Assembly: GCA_900316145.1 (NCBI GenBank)
Contig: ONBQ01000142.1
Coordinates: forward strand, 1 to 64,000
DNA length: 64,000 nt
From: an uncultured Eubacteriales bacterium
Lineage (GTDB): Bacteria; Bacillota; Clostridia; Lachnospirales; Bianqueaceae
Direction of reading: 5' to 3'
Part shown: one piece after another, positions 1 to 13,349 of the stretch
How the letters are laid out: each line of letters opens with the position of its first letter
How positions within the stretch are numbered: the first letter of the stretch is position 1
The notes under the pieces: generated by a model
Database searches by the model: none
The model's input: the letters and a program-made list of their open reading frames with translations, nothing else
What the model was told of the DNA's origin: nothing
Program-made: the position numbers and the translations under genes

Positions 1-104
1 CATACGTATGCATCCAAAATCTGACTGATTTTTGTCTTTCAGACTTCAGAATCACTCTGTTTCATGGCGTAGAAACCTGTCTTTTGGGTCTGATCAGGGT
101 CCTC

Positions 105-145
105 TACCCCACAGACACACATTTTTTTACGCTTGCCGTGGGGTA
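105..145. repeat. TACCCCAC / GTGGGGTA inverted pair downstream of lacZ
   Basis: The arms are TACCCCAC at 105-112 and GTGGGGTA at 138-145, a perfect 8-bp inverted repeat around 25 bases. The same motif with the same loop length recurs at 21914-21958 behind another beta-galactosidase gene. There is no run of T after it, so it is not an obvious terminator. The rest of 1-218 holds no gene. It has a CATACGTATG palindrome at 1-10 and two direct copies of GTCTTTCAG (near 33 and 159). Confidence 0.55.
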
Positions 146-218
146 TGAACGCATCTTCTGTCTTTCAGTTTGCATATAAGGAAGATATATTCACCCATCG
201 ATGAATAAATACTCTTTT

Positions 219-4928
<4,710 letters not shown>

Positions 4929-4936
<8 letters not shown>

Positions 4937-6194
4937 TTTCAAAAGCCTGTTTCAGATCGTCGAGGATATCCTCGATGTTTTCAAGGCCGACAGAGAATCG
5001 TACCATACCGGCATCGATGCCCGCGGCGACCAGCTGCTCATCCGTAAGCTGACGATGGGTCTCGGAGGCCGGATGCAGGACACAGGTGCGGATATCCGCC
5101 ACATGGACTTCATTGGAAGCTAGCTTCAGGGAGTTCATGAAGCGCATGGCTGCGGCTTTTCCGCCCTTGATGACGAAGGAGATGACGCCGCTGGCGTGGC
5201 CGCCCAGATACTTCTGGCACAGCTCATAGTCCTCATTGCCGGGCAGACCCGGATAGCGGACGCTCTCGACCTTTTCATTCTCTTCCAGATACTTCGCGAC
5301 GGTCATCGCGTTCTCGCAATAGCGAGGCATGCGCACCGCCAGTGTTTCCAACCCCAAGTTCAGCAGGAAAGCGGAATGCGCCGCCGGGTACACGCCGAAA
5401 TCACGCATCAGCTGCATGCGGGCCTTGATGATATAGGCCATCTTTCCATAGGTCTCCACATAGGAGATGCCATGATAAGATTCATCCGGCTCGACCAGCT
5501 CCGGGAAGTTGCCGTTGGACCAGTCGAACTTGCCGGAATCGATGATAACGCCGCCGACCTGGACTGCATGACCGTCCATATACTTGGTGGTGGAATGGGT
5601 CACGATATCCGCGCCCCACTCGATGGGTTTGCAGAAAATAGGCGTAGCGAAGGTGTTGTCGATGATCAGGGGTACGCCATGATCATGGGCCAGTTTCGCG
5701 AACCGCTCGATATCAAAGACTGTAAGCGCCGGGTTGGCGATGGTCTCACCGAATACCGCCTTGGTGTTGGGCTTGAAGGCCGCCGCGATCTCTTCATCGG
5801 AGCTCTTCTTGTCCACGAAGATGCACTCGATGCCGAGCTTCTTCAGGGTGAAGGAGAACAGGTTGATGGTGCCGCCGTAGATCTCCGCGGTGCTGATGAT
5901 GGAATCACCGGCCTGGGCAATGTTGAGGATCGCCAGCAGGTTGGCTGCCTGACCGGAGGTGGTGCACATGGCGCCTACGCCGCCCTCTAAGGCCGCGATC
6001 TTCTCCTCGACCGCCATAACAGTGGGGTTGGCAAAGCGGGAATAGATGAGAGCTTTGGTCGGGTCATCAAAAACGGCCGCTACTTCTTCGGTGTTATCAA
6101 ATACATAGGTCGTGCTCTGCACGATCGGGACCACGCGGGGCTCCGTGTTTTTAGGGGTATAACCGGCATGCAGTACTTTGGTTTCGTCTTTCAT
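4929..6194 (-). CDS. metY: O-acetylhomoserine sulfhydrylase (Cys/Met PLP enzyme)
   Basis: A 421-residue enzyme of the Cys/Met-metabolism PLP family that joins O-acetylhomoserine and sulfide or a thiol to give homocysteine or a thioether. The PLP lysine is in THSTTKYMDGHA (Lys204), the cofactor Asp in IIDNTFATP, and the phosphate-binding region in TTSGQAANL. Length and the HPASETHRQL ending fit MetY well. A clear AAGGAG precedes the ATG. It is wedged between a glycosidase and ribulokinase with a 15-base gap and an 8-base overlap, an odd place for a sulfur amino-acid gene. Confidence 0.9.
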
Positions 6195-6209
6195 TTATGA
6201 TACTTCTCC

Positions 6210-7805
6210 TTAATTGAATAAATGGGTGCGGATCTTTAAAATGGTGGGCTCGTTGATGCGGATGTGCTCTTCATCACCGTTCAGAAGGCGGTTCAGCTGC
6301 CACTCGCCGTCTACGAATTCGCCCTCTTCGATGGACAGATACTCGATGAACGGTTTCTCCTCATCCAGCGAATTGAATCGCGGCATGACGCCGTAGCCCA
6401 GCATGTAATACTCGTTCGGCGCGGTACGGCAGACCAGGCAGGCGCCGCTTCCGACATTCAGACCTGGCATGTCAAAGAACGCACTGATCTCCGTGTCGCC
6501 AAAGGTCATGGTCCACTCTTTTGGATTCTCCTGAATGACCGCCTGCAAGTCCTCTGTTCCGTATTTCTCGGTCAGGATGGGCAGAAGGCCTCCGACCAGT
6601 TCATTGGCACGGGCATAGGTCTCCTTCTTCAGGACGCGCTTGATGTTATCATCCGAGGTATCCATGCCGACAGCCGCTCCCAGCGAAGCGTCCATCTGCT
6701 GGCCGATATCATCGATACCGAACGGAGCGAAGCACATGGCATGATGATGGCCGATAGCATAGATGAGGCGGGCGGTGGCACCGCTGTGCAGCGCGATCTC
6801 CGGAATAAACAACGGGTTGCCCTGCTTGGTGTACTTGTTGCAGGTATCGACAAATTCCGGAATATAGATGTCCGGTGCCAGCCAGTCAAGAGACTGGGCA
6901 ACCGTCTGATAGACTTCCATGACACGGTATACGGGGCCGCCGCTCGGGTAATCACCCGGCTGTCCGCCCTGGACCAGCCAGCAGTTGGCGTACATCGGGA
7001 TCGGGTACTCCGCCTTGCCCGCGGCCGCCACGGCTTCGATATGTTTCGCCGTGTAGTAAGCCATGAAGACTTCTTCCGCCGCCTTGCCAAAGACTTCCTT
7101 CCAGGTTCCTTCCTGGCACTTGTCCAGCGCTTCGCGGATGTCCTCTACCAGGCCTTCTTTACGGGCCAGCATACCGTCGATCAGCTCCTGCGGTACCTTT
7201 TCGGCAAATTTCTGATCCGCGATATCGCTGTTGTCACGAGCCGCGCCTAACAGGCCGGTCTCATTCTCGACCTGGATCAGGATGACGGTATGGTCGGTAT
7301 CATATTCCTTCAGATGCTTGCACAGCGCGGCAAAGGCGCGGGCATCGCACCGGGTCGTCTCCTCGCAGAAGGCTGAAAGCGTAGTGTATGGCATACGGAA
7401 GCTGTGGAATTTGATGTTATGGAAGTGACGTCCTTTTTTGACTTCCGCGCGCGGGAAACGTTCCATATCTGTCTTCACCCAGTCCGGCGCGTAGGAGCAG
7501 TTGGCGTTCTTCCAGCTGCCGAACCAAAGGATGCCGAATTTCATGTCATGGGCTTTAGCCTGCTCGATCAGGCCATCGACCAGTTCAAAATGATACTCCC
7601 CTTCCACCGGCTCGACCTGCTGCCAGGTGACCGGGAACAACAGGCTGTTCAGATGCACGCTCTGCATGTTGTCCCAGATGGGCTCCATGTATTTTGTCGT
7701 GGAAGAACTGGAATTATGCAGCTCACCGGACAACAATACGAAGGGTTTATCATCGACCATAAGGATCTTCTGACCGTTTCTGACTTCTACTCTTGGAATA
7801 CTCAT
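6210..7805 (-). CDS. GH35/GH42-like glycoside hydrolase (DUF5597-type)
   Basis: A 531-residue protein with a GH-A clan TIM barrel. FVLLSGELHNSS and NSLLFPVTWQQVEPVEG match GH35/GH42 beta-galactosidases. The likely acid/base is Glu182 in IQVENETG and the likely nucleophile Glu336 in FIPEIALHSG. The C-terminal part (about 440-531) resembles the DUF5597 accessory domain. No signal peptide is visible. AAAGGAG precedes the ATG. Family placement is by motif; substrate is inferred to be a beta-galactoside from neighbours only. Confidence 0.78.
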   Translation of the reverse strand: MSIPRVEVRNGQKILMVDDKPFVLLSGELHNSSSSTTKYMEPIWDNMQSVHLNSLLFPVTWQQVEPVEGEYHFELVDGLIEQAKAHDMKFGILWFGSWKNANCSYAPDWVKTDMERFPRAEVKKGRHFHNIKFHSFRMPYTTLSAFCEETTRCDARAFAALCKHLKEYDTDHTVILIQVENETGLLGAARDNSDIADQKFAEKVPQELIDGMLARKEGLVEDIREALDKCQEGTWKEVFGKAAEEVFMAYYTAKHIEAVAAAGKAEYPIPMYANCWLVQGGQPGDYPSGGPVYRVMEVYQTVAQSLDWLAPDIYIPEFVDTCNKYTKQGNPLFIPEIALHSGATARLIYAIGHHHAMCFAPFGIDDIGQQMDASLGAAVGMDTSDDNIKRVLKKETYARANELVGGLLPILTEKYGTEDLQAVIQENPKEWTMTFGDTEISAFFDMPGLNVGSGACLVCRTAPNEYYMLGYGVMPRFNSLDEEKPFIEYLSIEEGEFVDGEWQLNRLLNGDEEHIRINEPTILKIRTHLFN

Positions 7806-7877
7806 TTGATGAAGCTCCTTTCATGTTCATAAGGAAAAGATTCCTGGGTTTCTTTCGTCGGTTTTTCAGTGGACCAT

Positions 7878-9842
7878 TCAGCTAATCACTACCATCTGAT
7901 GGATCGTCAGTTCCGGAACTTTAAAGCAGATCTCACCCTCGCCCTGTTCAAAGGGGATCTCCACATTCTGCGGGATCTGGCATACTTTCTGGATCTTCTC
8001 GGGTACACGGATGGTGACCGGAATGTCACGGATGGTCGGGAAATCTTCCATAACATCCACACCGCCGCGGCGGATCGGGGATCCATACAGCAGGTGCAGG
8101 ATGTACTGATCATCCTTTTTCACCATATGCAAACGGCCTTGCGCCGGCAGATCTGCCTCTGCCGCGGGTCTGGTATAGACTTGTCTTACCAGCCACTGGA
8201 AGTAACGGCGATGATAGACATTGCCATATTCACCATACAGATGGGCCATCTCATGCGCGATGTAAAGCACCTGGCCGCTTAAGGCCGCGGCCGGATATGC
8301 GACCTCTTCCTCGCTATATGGCGTGTTGTAATGAGAGCAGTAATGTCCGTAGGTACGGCTGAAATAAGGATTGCGTACGCAGGAGAGCTTCTGCCCGCCG
8401 CTTACCTTGTGGGCGCTGGAATAGCACAGGATGGGAGAAGTAGGAACGTTTTCGATATCGACCTGGATGAAATCCTTGTCATATTCGGAACGGCCTTCAT
8501 AGGTAAAGCCGGTGTTGAAGGCAAATTCGTCCTTGTCCTCTTTTAAGCCGCTTCCACCGAGCAGGATGACCTTGCCGCCCTGTTGGGCATAGTTGTCAAA
8601 CGCCTGGCCCCAAGCCTCATTCAGCCGCAGGCCGTCGGGAAGGAGCACAGTGTCGAATTTTTCCAGCTCATTCGGCGCATGAACCACATCAAAATCCAGA
8701 TGGCTGTCCAGAAGAAGCTTCGGAAGAAGCATATTGACGACCTTGTCTTCGCTGACCAGAACGCCCAGACGCGCGGTCTCCGTGGTTCCGAAGCAATACT
8801 CTTCGATCTGCTCGCCATAGGCATAGGCCTGACCTATATTCTTGTAGGTCTCCATATCCATGTGTCCGTCCGGATGCAGCTGATCACCGATGCTGACTCT
8901 GGCTCCGTTGGACATAAGAGAGGCCACCTCATACTTGAGCGCTTCCGGCGTTTTATAGCCGCCGAACTCGCCCCACGCGCGGTGGAACTTACCGGTCATG
9001 CCCAGGTAGTCCTTGCCCAGGCCGCTGAAATAGCGGGCCCGGATGGGCATTTTATCGTAACCGCCCCATACGGTGGGCAGGTCTTCCATCTCAAAATGGG
9101 TGTTGGCATAGTGCCACTGCGGCTTATCCATTTCCGCGCCGCCGGAATTGTAGAAGATGGTGGCATCCGGATGGTAGCTCTTGATGATGGCATTCAGGCC
9201 ATCGATCGTGACCTTCTTCTGGATCTGATAATACTTTTTGGCGTCAGACTCCTTAGCCGGGTCAAGGCCCATTTCCTTCATGCCCTTGACGCAGGAATCA
9301 CAATAGCAGACATCATAGACAAAGACGATGTCAAAGAAGATGCCGTCCAGACGCTCATAACGCTCACAAGCCTCTTTTGTCATATCGTAAAGATACTGAC
9401 GATACCCGCCTGCCGAGCACAGATGGACCCAGGAACACTCGGGCTTCGGATCATCCGGACCGGCCAGGAAGTCAAAATTGCCGCCCATATAAGCGCCCTT
9501 GCGGTCTCTTGCGATCCACTCCGGATGCTCGATCGCATCCAGCGCCGACCAGCCCAGGGTCAGGTACAACGGAGCGAATACGCCGATCTCATGGCAGGCA
9601 TCCATCATCTCACCGGAAAAGTCACGCCCTGGCGTAAGCCCCGGATGCAGGGTGCCGACCTTGGTCGGAAAATAATGATATCCGTGATGGCACTTGCCGA
9701 AAACCGTCATGGAATTGATGTGGCCGGCCTTTAAAGCGGCCTGGAACTGCTTCTTATCAAAATTCTTGCCGATACCGGCGATATCACCGGAGGTGTGAAA
9801 ATCAAGGTGGACCTGGCGGGAAGGCATGGTACGCATAGACAT
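7878..9842 (-). CDS. GHL6-type hydrolase with beta-galactosidase trimerisation domain
   Basis: A 654-residue protein that starts at MSMRTMPSRQ, chosen because GAAAGGAG lies directly upstream; an upstream in-frame ATG has no such site and overlaps the promoter. The N-terminal half looks like the hypothetical glycosyl hydrolase 6 barrel (VHLDFHTSGDIAGIG, then LDGIFFDIVFVYDVCYCDSC). The middle (ARLGVLVSEDKVVN onward) looks like the beta-galactosidase trimerisation fold. No biochemical function is known to me for this architecture. It is the first gene of the glycosidase-metY-araB operon, with a 72-base gap to the next gene. Confidence 0.7.
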   Translation of the reverse strand: MSMRTMPSRQVHLDFHTSGDIAGIGKNFDKKQFQAALKAGHINSMTVFGKCHHGYHYFPTKVGTLHPGLTPGRDFSGEMMDACHEIGVFAPLYLTLGWSALDAIEHPEWIARDRKGAYMGGNFDFLAGPDDPKPECSWVHLCSAGGYRQYLYDMTKEACERYERLDGIFFDIVFVYDVCYCDSCVKGMKEMGLDPAKESDAKKYYQIQKKVTIDGLNAIIKSYHPDATIFYNSGGAEMDKPQWHYANTHFEMEDLPTVWGGYDKMPIRARYFSGLGKDYLGMTGKFHRAWGEFGGYKTPEALKYEVASLMSNGARVSIGDQLHPDGHMDMETYKNIGQAYAYGEQIEEYCFGTTETARLGVLVSEDKVVNMLLPKLLLDSHLDFDVVHAPNELEKFDTVLLPDGLRLNEAWGQAFDNYAQQGGKVILLGGSGLKEDKDEFAFNTGFTYEGRSEYDKDFIQVDIENVPTSPILCYSSAHKVSGGQKLSCVRNPYFSRTYGHYCSHYNTPYSEEEVAYPAAALSGQVLYIAHEMAHLYGEYGNVYHRRYFQWLVRQVYTRPAAEADLPAQGRLHMVKKDDQYILHLLYGSPIRRGGVDVMEDFPTIRDIPVTIRVPEKIQKVCQIPQNVEIPFEQGEGEICFKVPELTIHQMVVIS

Positions 9843-9866
9843 AACGAACTCCTTTCGCTTAGATAC

Positions 9867-9895
9867 TTGCAAATAAAAAACGACATAGCTATAAT
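9867..9895 (+). promoter_or_regulatory. Promoter of Fe-alcohol dehydrogenase
   Basis: TTGCAA (9867-9872), a 17-base spacer and TATAAT (9890-9895). Transcription would start about 25 bases before the ATG at 9928. It is interleaved with the opposite promoter at 9897-9925. Confidence 0.75.
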
Positions 9896-9896
9896 A

Positions 9897-9925
9897 ATTA
9901 TAAACCATGCAGAAAGGAAAAACAA
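9897..9925 (-). promoter_or_regulatory. Promoter of the GHL6-metY-araB-lacZ operon
   Basis: On the minus strand TTGTTT (9925-9920), 17 bases, TATAAT (9902-9897). The -10 boxes of the two divergent promoters are one base apart, so polymerase should not occupy both at once. Any operator here would control both genes. Confidence 0.7.
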
Positions 9926-9927
9926 TC

Positions 9928-11112
9928 ATGATTCAAAATTTCATATACAACACGCCTACCCGCGTTGTTTTCGGTCAGGATACCATCGGGCAGGTCGGCA
10001 AGCTGGCCAAGGAATTCGGCGCGACCAAGGTCCTGCTGCACTATGGCAGCGAGCGTGTCCAGAAGAACGGCCTCATGGAGCAGGTTCGCCAGGCTCTGGA
10101 CGCGGAAGGGATCGGTCATGTTGAACTTGGCGGCGTCGTACCGAACCCGCGCCTGTCCAAGGTCTATGAAGGCATTGAGCTGGCCCGCAAGGAAAACGTT
10201 GACTTCCTGATCGCCGTTGGCGGCGGCTCCGTGGTCGATTCCCTGAAAGCCATCGGCTATGGCCTGGCCAACGAGGGCGATGTCTGGGATTTCTATGATT
10301 TCAAACGCAAACCCGCAGCCTGCCTGCCGGTCGGCGTCATCCTCACCATTGCCGCGGCCGGCAGCGAAATGAGCAATTCTTCCGTCATCACCAAGGATGA
10401 AGGTGGCATCAAGCGCGGCTGCAATAACGAAGCCTGCCGGGCCAAGTTCGCTATCATGGATCCGAACCTCACCATGACCCTGCCGGAATATCAGACCATG
10501 AGCGGCGCCACCGACATCATGATGCACACCTTAGAGCGCTACCTCTCCTCCGGCGGCCACATGGAACTGACCGATGCCCTGGCGGAAGGCCTGCTGCGCA
10601 CCGTCATGCAGAACGCGAAGATCCTGCTGGAGGATCCTTCCAATTACGAGGCCCGCGCCGAAGTGATGTGGGCCAGCAGCCTCTCCCACAATGGTCTGAC
10701 CGGCTGCGGCACCGATGGCGGCGACTGGGCTTGCCACCGTCTGGAGCATGAACTGGGCGGCCTGTACGATGTCGCTCACGGCGCCGGTCTGGCGGCCGTA
10801 TGGGGCACCTGGGCCCGCTACGTACGCTCCAACGACAAGCAAGGCCGCTTCTACAAGCTGGCCACCCGTGTGCTGGGCGTCTCTGCAGAAGGCACGGAGG
10901 ATGAAGTCGTCCTTCGCGGCATCGAAGCCATGGAAAACTTCTTCCGCTCCATCCACATGCCCACTTCCCTTCGTGAGCTGGGTGTCGATCCCACCGAAGA
11001 AGAATACAAGGTCCTGGCCCACAAATGCGCCCTCTCCACCGGCAATAACTTAGGCTCCATCCGCAAGCTGCATGAAGAGGACATGGAAACCATCTACCGC
11101 GCAGCCAGATAA
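9928..11112 (+). CDS. Iron-containing alcohol dehydrogenase (butanol dehydrogenase-like)
   Basis: A 394-residue group III Fe-ADH, likely an NAD(P)H-dependent reductase of aldehydes. The start at ATG 9928 is preferred over 9907 because AGAAAGGAA sits just before it. The N-terminal IQNFIYNTPTRVVFG, the nucleotide site GGGSVVDSLKAI, the PLPxG-like segment ACLPVGVILTIAAAGSE and the metal-binding histidines of the C-terminal half (LEHELGGLYDVAHGAG) match BdhA/YqhD-like enzymes. It is divergent from the sugar operon and shares its control region, so it may reoxidise NADH during sugar fermentation (inference). Confidence 0.9.
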   Translation: MIQNFIYNTPTRVVFGQDTIGQVGKLAKEFGATKVLLHYGSERVQKNGLMEQVRQALDAEGIGHVELGGVVPNPRLSKVYEGIELARKENVDFLIAVGGGSVVDSLKAIGYGLANEGDVWDFYDFKRKPAACLPVGVILTIAAAGSEMSNSSVITKDEGGIKRGCNNEACRAKFAIMDPNLTMTLPEYQTMSGATDIMMHTLERYLSSGGHMELTDALAEGLLRTVMQNAKILLEDPSNYEARAEVMWASSLSHNGLTGCGTDGGDWACHRLEHELGGLYDVAHGAGLAAVWGTWARYVRSNDKQGRFYKLATRVLGVSAEGTEDEVVLRGIEAMENFFRSIHMPTSLRELGVDPTEEEYKVLAHKCALSTGNNLGSIRKLHEEDMETIYRAAR

Positions 11113-11132
11113 CATCTCCCATCGCAGATCAT

Positions 11133-11159
11133 AAAAAAGCCTCCGCAAGGAGGCTTTTT
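11133..11159. terminator. Bidirectional terminator between Fe-ADH and FNT gene
   Basis: AGCCTCC (11138-11144), loop GCAA, GGAGGCT (11149-11155) with A-tract before and T-tract after. It serves both convergent genes. Confidence 0.9.
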
Positions 11160-11181
11160 CTGTGAGATCATGGATGGAAAA

Positions 11182-11793
11182 TCATTTCGCTTCTTTACTT
11201 TCCGTCAGCCACCGAAGCAGCAGGGCGCCAACTCCGTTGAAAATACTGACCAGCACCAGGAACAGCAGATACTTCGGTACAGCCGCCACATTGGGGCAGG
11301 CGAAGATGAGATAGGACATATCCGCGATGCTGTGTTCGAAGCCGCACAGGATGAAGGCGGTGACGCACATAGCTACGCCAAAGATGCCGCTGACTTCATG
11401 CGGGTGACGACGGAAATTCTCGACCGCCGCGTACATGAGCATACCGCAGAAAAGCGCCGTGATGCAGACGGCCGGAATGGACATGGCCATCTTGGCATCC
11501 GCCATTTGCAGGGCTTTTTCCGCATACTGGGGTTTGGCAATGCGCACCAGGCCGGCCGTGATCAGGGAACCCACCAGGTTGCCGGCCCAGATCACCAGGC
11601 AGTTGGGGTCGTTTTTATTGCTGATCACATAGCCGATCTTGCCGGTAAAAAGATTCATGCCGAAAGAGCAGATCAGAAACAGGCCTACAGAGAAGAAAAA
11701 GGCTCCGGCTACTTTGCTTTCCGTAGCCAGGAAAATGGTCGCGCCGATGCCGATCATCATGCCGGCGGCCACCGCTTTTTTGAAGGTATTCAT
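11182..11793 (-). CDS. Formate/nitrite transporter (FNT) family protein, short form
   Basis: A 203-residue membrane protein with about six hydrophobic segments. SFGMNLFTGK and WAGNLVGSL correspond to FNT signature regions, and CGFEHSIADM carries the central pore histidine. It is shorter than typical FocA (about 280 residues), but no frame break is seen; short FNT members are a plausible reading. It may carry formate, nitrite, hydrosulfide or another small anion. AAAGGAG precedes the ATG. Confidence 0.8.
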   Translation of the reverse strand: MNTFKKAVAAGMMIGIGATIFLATESKVAGAFFFSVGLFLICSFGMNLFTGKIGYVISNKNDPNCLVIWAGNLVGSLITAGLVRIAKPQYAEKALQMADAKMAMSIPAVCITALFCGMLMYAAVENFRRHPHEVSGIFGVAMCVTAFILCGFEHSIADMSYLIFACPNVAAVPKYLLFLVLVSIFNGVGALLLRWLTESKEAK

Positions 11794-11824
11794 AGGGAAC
11801 TCCTTTGTCTCAGTTTATGGGTCC

Positions 11825-11853
11825 ATTATACAAAGAAAACACAGCTTCTTCAA
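11825..11853 (-). promoter_or_regulatory. Promoter of FNT gene
   Basis: Minus strand TTGAAG (11853-11848), 17 bases, TATAAT (11830-11825), about 30 bases before the start codon. Confidence 0.75.
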
Positions 11854-11875
11854 GAAAAGATTTTGGCCTGCGGGG

Positions 11876-11904
11876 TTACTTTCTTTTGTGAAATATGCTA
11901 TAAT
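11876..11904 (+). promoter_or_regulatory. Promoter of mgtE
   Basis: TTACTT (11876-11881), 17 bases, TATAAT (11899-11904) with extended TGC. The leader is only about 25 bases, too short for a magnesium riboswitch. Confidence 0.8.
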
Positions 11905-11936
11905 AAGTAAACCTTAACAGGAAGGAGGATTTCCCG

Positions 11937-13343
11937 ATGCCTGATGAAGAGAAAATCCTGATGGAACGTCCCGATTATGAAGAAGAGCTGATATCGATCA
12001 TACAAAGTGACGAAAGTCCAGAGGTCATTCGAGAACGTTTAGATGACTATCATGACAACGATATCGCTACCGTATTGCAGACGCTCACCAAGGAGGATCG
12101 ACTGAAAGCTTACCGCATCTTAGGGTTGGAACGTGTCTCCGAACTGTTCACCTACTATGATGAAGTTGCTCAGTACATCGACGAGCTGGATGTGGAGATC
12201 GCGGCGGACATTCTGGAAACGATGGACGCGGACGAAGCGGTCGATATCCTGGAAGAGCTTGATGAGGAAAAGCGGGCACAGCTGACCCGCCGCATCGATA
12301 AGTCCTCCATGGAAGACATCGCGATGATCCAGTCCTATGATGAGGATGAGATCGGTTCCCGCATGTCTACCAACTTCATCGTGATCCATACCGGACTGTC
12401 CATCAAGCAGGCCATGCGCGAGCTGGTCGCCCAGGCGGCGGAAAATGACAACATTTCCACCCTCTATGTCGTGGATGATCAGGAAGCCTTCTACGGCGCC
12501 ATCGATCTGAAAGATCTCATCGTGGCCCGCCAGGGTTCTAACCTGGAAGACCTGATCATGACCTCCTACCCGTATGTTTATGCTACCGAGCAGATCGCCG
12601 AATGTATCGAAGAACTGCGTGATTATTCCGAGGACTCCATTCCTGTCCTGGATGATGAAAAGAAGATTCTGGGCGTCATCACCGCGAACGAACTGGTCGA
12701 TGTCGTTGATGAAGAGTTGGGTGAAGACTACGCTAAGCTGGCTGGTTTGACCGCGGAGGAAGATCTGAACGAACCGCTCAAGAATTCCGTCCGCAAGCGT
12801 CTGCCCTGGCTGGTCCTGCTTCTCTGTCTTGGCCTGGTGGTCTCCTCCGTCGTTGGCGTGTTCGAGCACGTCGTCGCGCAGCTGCCGCTGGTCGTTCTGT
12901 TCCAGTCCATGGTTCTGGATATGGCCGGTAATACCGGCACCCAGACGCTGGCTGTCACCATCCGTGTCATCTCTGATACCGAGCTGACCGCTAAGCAGAA
13001 GTTCCATCACGTCATCAAGGAAATGCGCGTTGGCATGACCAACGGTTTCCTGCTTGGCATCGTTGCCTGTCTTTTGGTCGGTTTCTATATCACCATCGCC
13101 AAGGGCAAGCCGGTCATGATGGGTTTTGCCACCTCCGCCTGCATCGGCTTTTCCCTTCTTGTCACCATGATCATTTCTTCCAGTTTAGGCTCCTTGATCC
13201 CCATGGGATTCAAGAAGATCGGTGTAGACCCCGCGGTCGCTTCCGGTCCCCTGATCACCACCATCAACGATATGATCGCGGTCATCACGTATTACGGCCT
13301 GTCTTGGATCTTCCTGATCAATCTTTTAGGTTTTTCCGGGTAA
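11937..13343 (+). CDS. mgtE: Magnesium transporter MgtE
   Basis: A 468-residue MgtE with the family order: acidic N-terminal superhelical domain (about 15-140, with EADEAVDILEEL-type repeats), a CBS pair (about 140-265) that senses cytoplasmic magnesium, and five membrane helices (about 290-465). NTGTQTLAVTIR is the conserved pore-region motif. GGAAGGAGG precedes the ATG. Magnesium control is probably by the CBS gate. The next gene follows after only six bases. Confidence 0.95.
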   Translation: MPDEEKILMERPDYEEELISIIQSDESPEVIRERLDDYHDNDIATVLQTLTKEDRLKAYRILGLERVSELFTYYDEVAQYIDELDVEIAADILETMDADEAVDILEELDEEKRAQLTRRIDKSSMEDIAMIQSYDEDEIGSRMSTNFIVIHTGLSIKQAMRELVAQAAENDNISTLYVVDDQEAFYGAIDLKDLIVARQGSNLEDLIMTSYPYVYATEQIAECIEELRDYSEDSIPVLDDEKKILGVITANELVDVVDEELGEDYAKLAGLTAEEDLNEPLKNSVRKRLPWLVLLLCLGLVVSSVVGVFEHVVAQLPLVVLFQSMVLDMAGNTGTQTLAVTIRVISDTELTAKQKFHHVIKEMRVGMTNGFLLGIVACLLVGFYITIAKGKPVMMGFATSACIGFSLLVTMIISSSLGSLIPMGFKKIGVDPAVASGPLITTINDMIAVITYYGLSWIFLINLLGFSG

Positions 13344-13349
13344 AGTATT

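Noticed and set aside
11182-11793. Truncated pseudogene of focA
   Set aside because: The frame has a good ribosome site, promoter and pore motifs; the shortness looks like a natural small form.
11905-11936. Magnesium (M-box) riboswitch before mgtE
   Set aside because: The promoter lies about 33 bases before the ATG, so there is no room for the RNA.
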